Assembly (NCBI GenBank): GCA_041395505.1
Contig: JAWLAG010000001.1
Span: 372,001-436,000, forward strand
Source of the DNA: Steroidobacteraceae bacterium
GTDB taxonomy: Bacteria > Pseudomonadota > Gammaproteobacteria > Steroidobacterales > Steroidobacteraceae
Direction: 5' to 3'
DNA length: 64,000 nucleotides
Positions within the stretch are counted from its first letter, which is position 1. Each line of letters opens with the position of its first letter. This document shows, in pieces, positions 42,013 to 50,414 of this stretch. The position numbers and the translations under genes are program-made. The notes under the pieces were generated by a model, which was not told the DNA's origin, searched no databases, and was given only the letters and a program-made list of their open reading frames with translations.

Positions 42013-43805
42013 CAGAGTTTTGGCGAGAAGTTCAGATGGAAACGCGGGCCGCCGCGGACTTCTCGCGTCGGATCGTTCGGGTCGGGCCGCGTTGACAGTG
42101 GCTGCGCAATGTCGATTCCGATGGTGACGACCGGCAATCGCCAGCGTATACCGACGCCCGCCGAATAGGCGAGGGGGTCGCCAAACTTGTTGAAGGCATT
42201 GCCAAAGTCGAAGAAGGTCGCGAAGCCGAGGTTGCGCGGCAGGTCGCGGATGACTTCGACGCTGCCCGTGAGCAGGTGCCGTCCGCCGACTTTCTCGCCG
42301 AGTTCGTTCACCGGCGACAGATCGTTGAAGCCGAATCCGCGGACGCTGCGGTCGCCGCCTGCGAAGAAGCGCTCCGTGCCAGGCAGTTCGCTGAATCCCG
42401 CAACTGCCGTCGCGCCGACTTCGCCACGCAGCAGCAGATGCCAACGCCGCGACAGGTCGAAAACACGTTCGGCCTGCACATGCACCTGCAGGAAGTCCGC
42501 GTCCGATCCGAAGGCGCTATGCGATCCGCGAAGTTCCGCGTAAAGCTCGCGCGAGAACAGCGCCTCGCCGAGATAGCCGCGCGGCAGCAGGCCAAAGCTG
42601 ATGCCGGGAATCAACAGGTCGTCCGTTGCGCTGACGCCCAGCGATTCGGTCGTCGTGCGCTTCAGCGCCGCGAACAGCACCCGTTGCCAGCGGCCGCGCA
42701 CGTGGGTGATGCTGGGCGTGAATGCGACTTCGCGTGTGATCAGGCTGCCGAGTTCCTGCCGCGCTGCCTCGAGGTCGAATCCGATCTTCTCGAGCGCCGG
42801 ATCGCCGATCGGAATCGCATAGCGCGCATCGATCGACTGCGACACGGAGGCCGCCTTGATGTCGGCCGCCAGCCGATGGCCTTCGCGATTGACGCGACGA
42901 TTCTCCCAGGTGAAACGGCCGCGGCCGCGCGTATCACTGCCATAGCCAACACCGTATGAGAAGCGATTGCGCCGGTTCGGCTTGGTGCGGATATCGACCG
43001 GCACGGCGAGTGTTTCGCTGTCGCGTTCGGCCGGCAGCACTTCGACCTCGGAGAAATACTCGCTGTCATCGAGCGCGAACTGGGTGCGCAGCAATTGCGT
43101 TGCATCGTAGGGCTCGCCAGCCGAGAACCGCACGAAGCGGCGCATGAGCTCATCGGCAATGCTGCCCTGTTCGATGCGCGTCTCGCCAAAGTGATAGCGC
43201 TGTCCGGTCTCGAAGGCGAGGATGATTCGCGCGCTGAGCCGCGGCGGATCGACCAACAGTTCGGAGCGCAGCATGCGCGCATCGAGATAGCCGTAGGTCG
43301 CGGCGGCGCGCTGCAGGTCGCCTTTGACCTGCTCGTAGAGCGCGTGTTGCAGTCGATCCCCACGGCGGATGGGTGCCGCGACGACGATACTCTGGAAAAT
43401 CGGGTCGTTGCTGCCCGCGCCGCTGACCGTCAGCGAGAATTCATCGACGCGCACCGGCTCGCCGGGCTGCACGAGGATGCGCGCGCGCCAATCGCCGTTC
43501 CCGGCGGGCTGCACGGTCGACGTCACACGCGGTGCGTAATAGCCGAAGGGCCGCAACGCGCTCGCGACTTCGCCCTCGATTCGATCGTGCAGGCTCTCGA
43601 TCAGGTTCTCGGTGAGGTCATCACGCTGCCGATAGCGCTCGAGGCTGAGGAACACCATGATGTTCTCGCGCTGCTCGGCGGTCACGCCCTCGATGCCGAT
43701 GTCGACGTCGGCGAATGCGGGCAGCCCGGGCAGGCCGAGCGCCAGGAGTACGGCGCCCAGTCTTCGCAACAGACCTGGGATATGACGAGGTAGCAAACGC
43801 TGCAT
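42012..43805 (-). CDS. tamA: Outer-membrane translocation module protein TamA (Omp85)
   Basis: Protein of 597 aa with a signal peptide (LGAVLLALGLPGLPAFA), three POTRA domains (residues ~33-260) and a 16-stranded Omp85 barrel. The barrel ends GVGIRWRLPVVTIGIDIAQPL...FHLNFSPKL, with the GGDRSVRGFGFNDLSP (VRGY-like) loop-6 motif. It works with TamB, encoded just downstream. It starts 38 bp after the NRDE gene's stop. Confidence 0.95.
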   Translation of the reverse strand: MQRLLPRHIPGLLRRLGAVLLALGLPGLPAFADVDIGIEGVTAEQRENIMVFLSLERYRQRDDLTENLIESLHDRIEGEVASALRPFGYYAPRVTSTVQPAGNGDWRARILVQPGEPVRVDEFSLTVSGAGSNDPIFQSIVVAAPIRRGDRLQHALYEQVKGDLQRAAATYGYLDARMLRSELLVDPPRLSARIILAFETGQRYHFGETRIEQGSIADELMRRFVRFSAGEPYDATQLLRTQFALDDSEYFSEVEVLPAERDSETLAVPVDIRTKPNRRNRFSYGVGYGSDTRGRGRFTWENRRVNREGHRLAADIKAASVSQSIDARYAIPIGDPALEKIGFDLEAARQELGSLITREVAFTPSITHVRGRWQRVLFAALKRTTTESLGVSATDDLLIPGISFGLLPRGYLGEALFSRELYAELRGSHSAFGSDADFLQVHVQAERVFDLSRRWHLLLRGEVGATAVAGFSELPGTERFFAGGDRSVRGFGFNDLSPVNELGEKVGGRHLLTGSVEVIRDLPRNLGFATFFDFGNAFNKFGDPLAYSAGVGIRWRLPVVTIGIDIAQPLSTRPDPNDPTREVRGGPRFHLNFSPKL

Positions 43806-43843
43806 GCCGCGCTCGGAAAACGGATGGGTTCTATTCTATCTAC

Positions 43844-44662
43844 TTAAGAGCACGCTGCGCGGTCGCGGGTTCCATCGCCGTCCGCGCAGGTCCACCGACC
43901 GTCGTTCAGCTGGTATTCACAGTCGAGAAGGCGATGGCCGGATGCATCGAAACTGCGCTCGACGACGCGCGCGGCATTGCTGTCGCGGTAGGTCACGAGC
44001 GTGGAGCTGCGGGTGCCATAACGCGGATGAGTGACGAAAACGGCATTCAGCTCGCGGGCGAGGCCTGGGTCTATCCCCGCGGGCAGATCGGTGGCGGGGC
44101 CCGGGCTGTGCCGGTCGGCGAGAATCTCGAACACAGCCCCCGCCTTCGGTTCGCCGTTTCGCAAGAGCATCCCAAGGGCCGAGCGCGAACGCTCCACCTT
44201 GGGCCAGGGCGTGTCGAGCAGATGGTTGCTCAGGCCATAAACGCCTGGCTGCAATTGCACCGCGAAGGGCTCGCGGCGATTGCTGGCGTAGTAGAGCGAC
44301 GCGCCGTCACCTACCAGCAGGTTGAATCCGGCATATCCGGGTGCGTCGTCCTCGAGTGTCGCCAGAAAATCGGCAGCGCCGAGATTGCCGTCGAGAAACT
44401 GTGCCGCGATGGCACCGCGGGTCGGTGCCGTCGGCCGCGGCGGCGCAAGCTCGCGAAAATTGGTCAGTGCCGCGAAACGCCCCGCGCTATCGACTGCGAG
44501 CCAGGTGCCGCCCGCGCGCAGATCGCGCCCGGCAAGACGGTTGGCATTGCCTGGCCAGGGTGCGAGCGCAGCCGTCGGTCGGTCGTGATACTCGTCGCGG
44601 TTGGCGGCGATGACCAGCGGCCACTTCGCGTGACATCGCCAGGCGAGTACCAGAAGGCACAT
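43844..44662 (-). CDS. NRDE family protein (TANGO2-like)
   Basis: Protein of 272 aa beginning MCLLVLAWRCHAKWPLVIAANRDEYHDRPTA; Cys2 and the NRDE motif are the family hallmarks and place it in the N-terminal-nucleophile fold. GGTWLAVDSAGRFAALTNFRE and a C-terminal TRSSTLVTYRD segment agree. The cellular role is unclear; eukaryotic TANGO2 is linked to heme or lipid handling. It follows the DUF4126 gene by 12 bp. Confidence 0.88.
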   Translation of the reverse strand: MCLLVLAWRCHAKWPLVIAANRDEYHDRPTAALAPWPGNANRLAGRDLRAGGTWLAVDSAGRFAALTNFRELAPPRPTAPTRGAIAAQFLDGNLGAADFLATLEDDAPGYAGFNLLVGDGASLYYASNRREPFAVQLQPGVYGLSNHLLDTPWPKVERSRSALGMLLRNGEPKAGAVFEILADRHSPGPATDLPAGIDPGLARELNAVFVTHPRYGTRSSTLVTYRDSNAARVVERSFDASGHRLLDCEYQLNDGRWTCADGDGTRDRAACS

Positions 44663-44674
44663 GAAAAACCTGGC

Positions 44675-45256
44675 TCAGTTCGCGCCGCGGCGCGCACCGC
44701 GCACCAACCGACGCACCAGCTTGAAGACGAGCCACAACAGGGCGACGGCAAGCGCGAGCGCAACGAGTGGCATGACGATGGCAAGTACCGACAGCACAAG
44801 CGCGCCGCCCAGTTCACCGCTCGCGACCACCGAGTTGCCAAGCCCGCCGGTCGTGAGCGTGGATTTTGCGCGCAGTAGCGAACTCGCGCCCTGGGTCAGG
44901 CCGGCAACGCCGCCGCCGGCAATGACCGCCGTCGTCCACTTGATCAGCGGCGGCAAGTCGGTCATGACGGCCGCCGCGGCGACGGTACCGGCAAGCAGTG
45001 CCACTGGAGTCGCGAGCGCATCGAGAGCATTGTCGAGTCCGGGAATGTAATAGGCGGCGACCTCGACGATCGTGGCGATCGCGAGCATGGCGAGCGCCGG
45101 CATGGTGCCGAGCCATGCGAATCCGTCGCTCAAGCTGACATGGCCGCTGTACGCCGCGATCGATAGTGCGAGCAGCGGCAGGAATACGCGCAGACCCACG
45201 GCCGCAGCCAGCGCGATTCCGAGCGCGACCGAATAGAGCACCTGCAGTTCGCTCAT
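44675..45256 (-). CDS. DUF4126 membrane protein
   Basis: Membrane protein of 193 aa with about six hydrophobic segments. GLRVFLPLLALSIAAYSGHV near the N-terminus, YYIPGLDNALDALATPVALLAGT and KWTTAVIAGGGVAGLTQGASSLLR match DUF4126. Function unknown. ATG at 45256 overlaps the nudC stop (ATGA); a TTG five codons upstream is less likely. Confidence 0.82.
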   Translation of the reverse strand: MSELQVLYSVALGIALAAAVGLRVFLPLLALSIAAYSGHVSLSDGFAWLGTMPALAMLAIATIVEVAAYYIPGLDNALDALATPVALLAGTVAAAAVMTDLPPLIKWTTAVIAGGGVAGLTQGASSLLRAKSTLTTGGLGNSVVASGELGGALVLSVLAIVMPLVALALAVALLWLVFKLVRRLVRGARRGAN

Positions 45257-46206
45257 TGCGTCCCGCGCCAATGCGAGGCGCGCTGCTGGTTCGCAAGTGG
45301 AATGTCCGAACCGGCATTGAACCAGGATTCGATAAGGCGATAGGAGATCGAGACACTGGGCGGCATGATCGGCTGACCATTGGCGATGTCGGCGCGTGAG
45401 AACCAGCGCACGTCCTCGAGTTCGTCACTGCCGCGCGGCATGCTGCCCGGCCTTGCCGTTGCATGAAATCCAAGCATCAGCGAGGACGGAAACGGCCACG
45501 GTTGGGATGAGTGATAGTGCACCGCATCGACCTCGACGCCGGATTCCTCATAGACCTCGCGCGCCACGGCATCCTCCAGGCTCTCCCCCGGTTCGACGAA
45601 TCCGGCAATGGTCGAATAGCGGCCCCGCGGCCAACTCGCCTGCCTGCCAAGCAGTGCGCGATCGCCATCGCTCACCAGGACGATGATGGCGGGATCGATG
45701 CGTGGAAAGGCTTCGCGGCGGCAGTCGGGGTTGCTGCAAACCAGCACGTGGCCTGCGCGGCTCGCCGTCGTTGGCGCGGCGCAGGCCGAACAGTGGCGAT
45801 GTGACTGCCGCCAGATCTGCAGCGCCCGCGCGTAGGCAAGCAGGCCCGCTTCGTCCGATTCGATGCGTGGCGCCAACGGGCGCAGCTCGGCGAACTGGGT
45901 GCCAGGAGGCGGCATGAAGTGCGCGACATCGCTCAGGTCGAGCAGCACGCAGCGCGCGCCGCGAAACCATCCGAGCAACGTTGCCCTGTCCGCGCCAACG
46001 CCTGCGGCCCCGAGTTCTTCACGGCTGCAAAGTGCTGCGGCCGGCAGATCGCCGGCACGCACCAGGAGCATGGTGCCGCTCGCGGCTATATATAAGGTGT
46101 CGGCGTCTTCGTGCGCCTGCGCCAGCCAGTCGCCGGATTCACGCTCGGCGGCGCGGCGATCGAGATAAGGGCCGGCGAAGTAGTTGTTGGGCGGTGGCTT
46201 TTGCAT
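45253..46206 (-). CDS. nudC: NAD+/NADH pyrophosphatase NudC (RNA deNADding enzyme)
   Basis: Nudix hydrolase of 317 aa. Zinc ribbon CSACAAPT...CSNPDC, Nudix box GFVEPGESLEDAVAREVYEESG with the metal-binding Glu residues, and the NADH motif SQPWPFPSSLMLGF. It cleaves NAD(H) to NMN(H) and AMP and removes NAD caps from RNA. Its first 68 bp overlap the end of the FlhC-like gene. Confidence 0.94.
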   Translation of the reverse strand: MQKPPPNNYFAGPYLDRRAAERESGDWLAQAHEDADTLYIAASGTMLLVRAGDLPAAALCSREELGAAGVGADRATLLGWFRGARCVLLDLSDVAHFMPPPGTQFAELRPLAPRIESDEAGLLAYARALQIWRQSHRHCSACAAPTTASRAGHVLVCSNPDCRREAFPRIDPAIIVLVSDGDRALLGRQASWPRGRYSTIAGFVEPGESLEDAVAREVYEESGVEVDAVHYHSSQPWPFPSSLMLGFHATARPGSMPRGSDELEDVRWFSRADIANGQPIMPPSVSISYRLIESWFNAGSDIPLANQQRASHWRGTQ

Positions 46207-46801
46207 GCTGGACTCGGCGCGTGTCGCTGAGTGTAGCAGCGCCGGCTGGTGCCGGCTTCAGTGCGACGCTGGCGCACAGCGAGCAGTTGTGCCTGTGCAG
46301 GCTGAATCCGTCGCTGATGCCGGCAGCGCCGCAATTGCGACATCGCGCGAGCTGCAATTCTTCCCCGCGGCTCAGCACGTTGACCAGGAAAACCGCATGC
46401 TCGAAACCGATGGCCGGTTGCGGCGCCAGTGCCAGGTAGAACTCGTAGGCGCGCACGAGCAGGTCGCCGCGCACGGCTCCCGGTGGCGCTGCCTTCGTGA
46501 GCGAGTGGGTGGCGGGGATGAGGCCGAGCAACGCGCAAATGCTGCCGAGCACGGCGGCCTCCTGGCGCAGCTGCGGCGAGCGCAGGAAGTAGTTGACCTG
46601 CTGCGGTGATTTGCCACGGTGTCGCCGGATCTTGTGCCTCTGTTCCTCGCGCACATAAGCGCGGTAGAGCTTGCGGATGCGATCGTCGGTGAGCCCGGTC
46701 CAGAGGCGAATGGTCTGGGTGCGCGCCTCGTGGCGGATGAAGCGTAGCGCCAGGTCGAAACGCTGGCGGTCGCGGCTGTAGCGGTCATCGGTGATACGCA
46801 T
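46139..46801 (-). CDS. FlhC-like transcriptional regulator
   Basis: Protein of 220 aa. The four-cysteine zinc site CRNCG...CSLC (residues ~155-177) and the helices FDLALRFIRHEARTQTI, GLTDDRIRKLYRAY and LLVRAYEFYL align by eye with E. coli FlhC (LAMELI, RLIKLYKEL, VIKAYRLYL, CNCCG...CSLC). Enteric FlhC forms a complex with FlhD and activates flagellar genes; no flagellar gene lies in this window. The C-terminus has a basic tail of ~35 residues that FlhC lacks. It diverges from the gene at 46900, which may be FlhD-like, across an AT-rich inverted repeat. Confidence 0.75.
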   Translation of the reverse strand: MRITDDRYSRDRQRFDLALRFIRHEARTQTIRLWTGLTDDRIRKLYRAYVREEQRHKIRRHRGKSPQQVNYFLRSPQLRQEAAVLGSICALLGLIPATHSLTKAAPPGAVRGDLLVRAYEFYLALAPQPAIGFEHAVFLVNVLSRGEELQLARCRNCGAAGISDGFSLHRHNCSLCASVALKPAPAGAATLSDTRRVQHAKATAQQLLRRPLSRSPRRRA

Positions 46802-46812
46802 GCGGATACCTT

Positions 46813-46843
46813 TTCAATTTGGTATAAATATCCCAAATTTGAA
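46813..46843. promoter_or_regulatory. AT-rich inverted repeat in the divergent FlhC-like/FlhD-like promoter
   Basis: TTCAATTTGG (46813-46822) and CCAAATTTGAA (46833-46843) form an imperfect inverted repeat around GTATAAATATC-like sequence holding TATAAA. The 98-bp gap between the two divergent starts contains nothing else notable. It is a likely operator or overlapping promoter controlling both genes. Confidence 0.55.
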
Positions 46844-46899
46844 CCGGCTATCCAAGTGCTGTCGAGGCAGGATATGTAACGCAAACGACAAGGAATGCC

Positions 46900-47571
46900 A
46901 TGGATACAGCACAACTGGACTTCGACTTCGCGTGGTTCGGCGCCGACTGGGACGGCGCGACGCTGTCGGTTGCCTCGCTGACGCCACTGCGCGAAATCAA
47001 CGAGGAATTGCTGCAACTTCTGGCGGGCACGGCGGCTCGGGATGGCACGGCGGCTGACGATGCCCGCGGCGCACTCGTGCAACTCCTGCGCCCGCTCGAC
47101 GATGCGGCGCGCGAACGTCTCGCGCAGTGGCCCTATGCGCTGGTCGAGGCTGGGTTCCACGACAGTCTGCGCTGGGGCCGGCTGCTCGACGGCGGTGCCG
47201 GCGATCTGGCACGGAGCGGCGCCGCGTGGCTCGCGTCCGGCGAGCGCAGCAATCGCTTCGCCCGCATGGTTCTCAACTACGCCTGGCATCTGGCGCGCAG
47301 CCGCCCGCTGGCGGCGCGCGTGGTCTTCGGCATGTCGGCCGAATCGGTGCTCAATCTGCGCAGCGTCGGCATCGCGCGCCTGGAGCGCGCGGCTCTCGCC
47401 AGCGTCAGTGCACTGCGGCCACGCTGGCCGGGCCGGCTCGATTGGTGGCGCCAGGCCGCCCACGCTGCAGGCAGCGCCGATCCGCAGCTGCTCTCGCGCG
47501 CGAAACTGAACGGCCTGCAGATGCTCGCCGGCGACCTCCTCGCGTCGGGTACGGCCGGAATGTTAAGGTAG
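46900..47571 (+). CDS. Hypothetical protein, possible FlhD-like C-terminal half
   Basis: Protein of 223 aa without signal peptide or membrane helix. Residues 1-110 are unassigned. Residues ~120-176 (RMVLNYAWHLARSRPLAAR, VVFGMSAESVLNL, RLERAALASVSALRPRW) follow the E. coli FlhD pattern INLSYLLLAQRLI, FRLGINEEMATTL, VKLAETNQLVCHFRF in order and spacing. With the FlhC-like gene divergent next door, an FlhD-like partner is plausible. The resemblance is visual and weak in identity. A csgG-like gene follows after 35 bp. Confidence 0.5.
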   Translation: MDTAQLDFDFAWFGADWDGATLSVASLTPLREINEELLQLLAGTAARDGTAADDARGALVQLLRPLDDAARERLAQWPYALVEAGFHDSLRWGRLLDGGAGDLARSGAAWLASGERSNRFARMVLNYAWHLARSRPLAARVVFGMSAESVLNLRSVGIARLERAALASVSALRPRWPGRLDWWRQAAHAAGSADPQLLSRAKLNGLQMLAGDLLASGTAGMLR

Positions 47572-47606
47572 GCATATCCGTTTTCGATGCGACCGAGGTC
47601 CATGCC

Positions 47607-48650
47607 ATGAGAGTTCTGGTCTGTTCAATCCGTTTGACGTTGACTGCCTTCGTCGCGGCGACAGTGCTTCATGTCACGCCGGCCGCGGCCCAGGGCGTCA
47701 CCGGTTACAAGCAGGGTGAGGGCGGTTCGAAGGTGCAAGGTGCCGCAGGCACGTCCGGCTCGACGGGCGACAGTGGTCTCGAGCACTGTGACAAGCCAAT
47801 GGGTGCGCTTGCGGTCGTCGAGCCGCAGGATTTCGTCGTGCAATCACTCACACAGTACGGGCTCGGATCGCCTGTCGGGCTGATTCGCCTGATGGTGCAG
47901 CAATCAAACTGCTTCCTCGTCGTCGAGCGCGGCGTCGGCATGCAGAATGTGATGCAGGAGCGCGAGCTCGCCGCCTCCGGACAACTGCGCCAGGGCTCGA
48001 ACATGGGCGGCGGACAGATGGTGACGGCCGATTTCGTGCTCACTCCATCGGTGGTTTTCTCAGAGAGCAATGCCGGCGGCATCGGCGGCCTGCTGGGCGG
48101 CGTGCTGAGCCGCAAAGCGCCGCTGATCGGCGCCGTTGCCGGTGGCCTCAAGTTCAAGGAAGCCCAGACCAGCATGCTGGTGGCCGACGCGCGCTCGGGG
48201 CTGCAGGTTGCCGCCGCCGAGGGTTCCACCAAGAAGGCCGATCTGCGCCTCGGTGGTTTTCTGGCAGGCAGCGGTGGCGTCGGCGCACTCGGCGGCTATG
48301 GCAATACCAATGAGGGCAAGATCATTGCCGCGGCGTTCATGGACAACTACAACAAGATCGTCGGTGTCGTGCGCAACGATCCCTCCCTGCAGCGCGACGT
48401 CGGTACCCTGCGGCAGGAAGCCGGCGCCAAGACGGCAGCGGGCGAGGTGTTCAATGATGGCGATGTCGTGATGCCGAAGATCGCCAACGTCAAGCTGCTG
48501 GCGCAACCCGCGGATTCGGCCAAGACGCTCGCAACGCTTGGCAAAGGCGATGAACTCGTCGTGATTGGCGCCGAGAAAAACGGCTTCCTGAATGTGCAGG
48601 GCGCTGCCGCCGCGGGCTGGGTGAAGAAAATCCTGGTGACCCGTCCCTGA
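47607..48650 (+). CDS. CsgG/HfaB-like secreted protein with C-terminal SH3 domain
   Basis: Protein of 347 aa with a signal peptide (LTAFVAATVLHVTPAAA-QGV). The central part matches the CsgG family: GALAVVEPQD, NCFLVVERGVGMQNVMQEREL, GQMVTADFVLTPSVVF, and a Gly-rich segment GGIGGLLGGVL. The C-terminal ~55 residues (ANVKLLAQPADSAKTLATL, AAAGWVKKILV) form a bacterial SH3-like domain. CsgG is the curli secretion pore, but no curli genes are here, and a lipobox Cys at the mature start is missing, so it may be a periplasmic relative. The stop overlaps the start of the YadG-like ATPase. Confidence 0.78.
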   Translation: MRVLVCSIRLTLTAFVAATVLHVTPAAAQGVTGYKQGEGGSKVQGAAGTSGSTGDSGLEHCDKPMGALAVVEPQDFVVQSLTQYGLGSPVGLIRLMVQQSNCFLVVERGVGMQNVMQERELAASGQLRQGSNMGGGQMVTADFVLTPSVVFSESNAGGIGGLLGGVLSRKAPLIGAVAGGLKFKEAQTSMLVADARSGLQVAAAEGSTKKADLRLGGFLAGSGGVGALGGYGNTNEGKIIAAAFMDNYNKIVGVVRNDPSLQRDVGTLRQEAGAKTAAGEVFNDGDVVMPKIANVKLLAQPADSAKTLATLGKGDELVVIGAEKNGFLNVQGAAAAGWVKKILVTRP

Positions 48651-49600
48651 GCGAAGCGCTCACAATCCGTGGTCTGACCAAGACCTACGAGAACGGCGTA
48701 CAGGCGCTGCGTGGCATCGATCTTGCGGTCGAGAGCGGCGATTTCTTCGCGCTGTTGGGGCCAAACGGTGCGGGCAAGACGACGCTGATCGGCATCATCA
48801 CTTCGCTGGTGCGCAAGACCAGCGGCCAGGTGCTGGTGTTCGAGCACGATATCGATCGTGAGCTCGGCGCTGCCAAGGCCTGTATCGGAATCGTGCCGCA
48901 GGAAATCAACTTCAACCTGTTCGAGACGCCCGCGACCATCGTGGCCAACCAGGCCGGTTTTTATGGCATTGCGCGGCGAGTTGCGCGGGAGCGCACCGAA
49001 CGATACCTCAAGCAACTCGACCTGTGGGAGAAACGAGATCAGATCGCGCGCGGCCTCTCCGGCGGCATGAAGCGAAGGCTGATGATTGCTCGCGCCCTGG
49101 TCAACGAACCGCGGCTGCTGATTCTCGATGAACCAACCGCTGGCGTCGACATCGAGATCCGCCGCCAGATGTGGGCATTTCTGCAGGAGATCAACGCCCG
49201 CGGCATCACCATCATCCTCACGACTCACTATCTGGAGGAGGCCGAGTCGCTTTGCCGCAATATCGCCATCATCGACGGCGGCCGCATCGTCGAGAGCGAC
49301 CGGATGGCAAGCCTGTTGCGCAAGCTCCACACCGAGACCTTCGTTTTCAACCTGCGCGATCCACTGACGACGCTGCCGAAACTCCCCGACTACGAACTGC
49401 GCATGATCGACTCGCACAGCCTCGAGGTGGAGGTCACCAAGGAGCAGAATCTCAATGAGCTATTCGCGCGCCTGAGCGAAGCGCGCATCGAAGTGCTGTC
49501 GATGCGCAACAAGGTCAATCGGCTCGAGGAGATCTTCATGCGCCTGGTCGATCGCGGCGGCGAGGAGCGCAATGCAGCGCGCCAGGCTGGTACCCGATGA
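48647..49600 (+). CDS. yadG: ABC transporter ATP-binding protein YadG-like (apparent CTG start)
   Basis: ATPase of 317 aa: Walker A LLGPNGAGKTTLIGI, Q-loop VPQEINFN, signature LSGGMKRRLMIARAL, Walker B LLILDEPTAGVDIE and H-loop TTHYLEEAESLC; the C-terminal half (VEVTKEQNLNELF, VLSMRNKVNRLEEIF) is YadG-like. No ATG, GTG or TTG exists in frame before TTG 48755, which would cut off the first strands. CTG at 48647, overlapping the upstream stop as CTGA, gives (M)SEALTIRGLTKTYENGVQA, the expected start. It pairs with the YadH permease next. Confidence 0.88.
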   Translation: MSEALTIRGLTKTYENGVQALRGIDLAVESGDFFALLGPNGAGKTTLIGIITSLVRKTSGQVLVFEHDIDRELGAAKACIGIVPQEINFNLFETPATIVANQAGFYGIARRVARERTERYLKQLDLWEKRDQIARGLSGGMKRRLMIARALVNEPRLLILDEPTAGVDIEIRRQMWAFLQEINARGITIILTTHYLEEAESLCRNIAIIDGGRIVESDRMASLLRKLHTETFVFNLRDPLTTLPKLPDYELRMIDSHSLEVEVTKEQNLNELFARLSEARIEVLSMRNKVNRLEEIFMRLVDRGGEERNAARQAGTR

Positions 49601-50409
49601 ACGAGCTCACCGCAGGGAGCGATTACCTTGCCGGCAGCACCGCACGCCGGCAATGGACGGGATTCGTCACCATCGTGCGCCGGGAGTTTCGCCGCATCAT
49701 CCGCATCTGGGGCCAGACCATCGTGCCTTCCGCGGTCACCTCGACGTTGTACTTCGTGATATTCGGTGCGCTGATCGGCAGGCGCATCGGCCCAATGGCC
49801 GGTATTCCCTACATGCAGTACATCGCGCCGGGCCTGATCATGATGTCTGTCATCACCAATTCCTACGCCAATGTCGTTTCTTCGTTCTTCGGCGCGAAGT
49901 TCGGCAAGCACGTCGAGGAGCTACTGGTCTCGCCGTTGCCCGACTGGCTTATCGTGCTCGGCTATGTCGCCGGCGGCATGGTGCGGGGTCTGCTGGTAGG
50001 CCTCGTGGTCACAATGGTCTCGCTTTTCTTCACGCACCTCACCGTCGTGCACATAGGCATCATCATCGCGGCCGTGCTGCTCACTTCGGTCGTGTTCTCG
50101 CTCGGTGGATTCATCAACGCCGTATTCGCGCGCAATTTCGATCAGGTCAACATGGTGCCGACTTTCGTGCTCACACCGCTCACTTACTTCGGCGGCGTGT
50201 TCTATTCGGTGAGCATGCTGCCCGAATGGGCACAGAAGGCGTCCTATCTCAATCCCATCCTGTACATGGTCAATGCCTTCCGGCATGGCTTCCTTGGTGC
50301 CTCCGATGTGCCGGTGGTGCCTGCGTTCACCATCATGGCGTTGTTCGCCGTGGCGCTCTACGGCGTGGCCGTGAGACTGATGAGTCGCAGCGGCGGCTTG
50401 CGCGAGTAA
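49597..50409 (+). CDS. yadH: ABC-2 type permease YadH-like
   Basis: Permease of 270 aa with six hydrophobic segments after a cytoplasmic N-terminus. GFVTIVRREFRRIIRIWGQTIVP, FGALIGRRIG, the ABC-2 motif GLIMMSVITNSYANVVSSFF and LTPLTYFGGVFYSVSMLPEWAQ are characteristic. It couples to the ATPase encoded directly upstream (ATGA overlap). The substrate of YadGH is not established; polysaccharide or drug export is usual for the family. Confidence 0.9.
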   Translation: MNELTAGSDYLAGSTARRQWTGFVTIVRREFRRIIRIWGQTIVPSAVTSTLYFVIFGALIGRRIGPMAGIPYMQYIAPGLIMMSVITNSYANVVSSFFGAKFGKHVEELLVSPLPDWLIVLGYVAGGMVRGLLVGLVVTMVSLFFTHLTVVHIGIIIAAVLLTSVVFSLGGFINAVFARNFDQVNMVPTFVLTPLTYFGGVFYSVSMLPEWAQKASYLNPILYMVNAFRHGFLGASDVPVVPAFTIMALFAVALYGVAVRLMSRSGGLRE

Positions 50410-50414
50410 CGCAC

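Noticed and set aside
47127..47606. N-terminal extension of the CsgG-like gene
   Set aside because: The extension overlaps the FlhD-like gene in another frame and has Arg/Pro-rich shadow composition; the signal peptide starts at 47607.
48755..49600. TTG 48755 as the start of the YadG-like ATPase
   Set aside because: It would begin inside the Walker A segment and remove essential strands that are encoded in frame just upstream.
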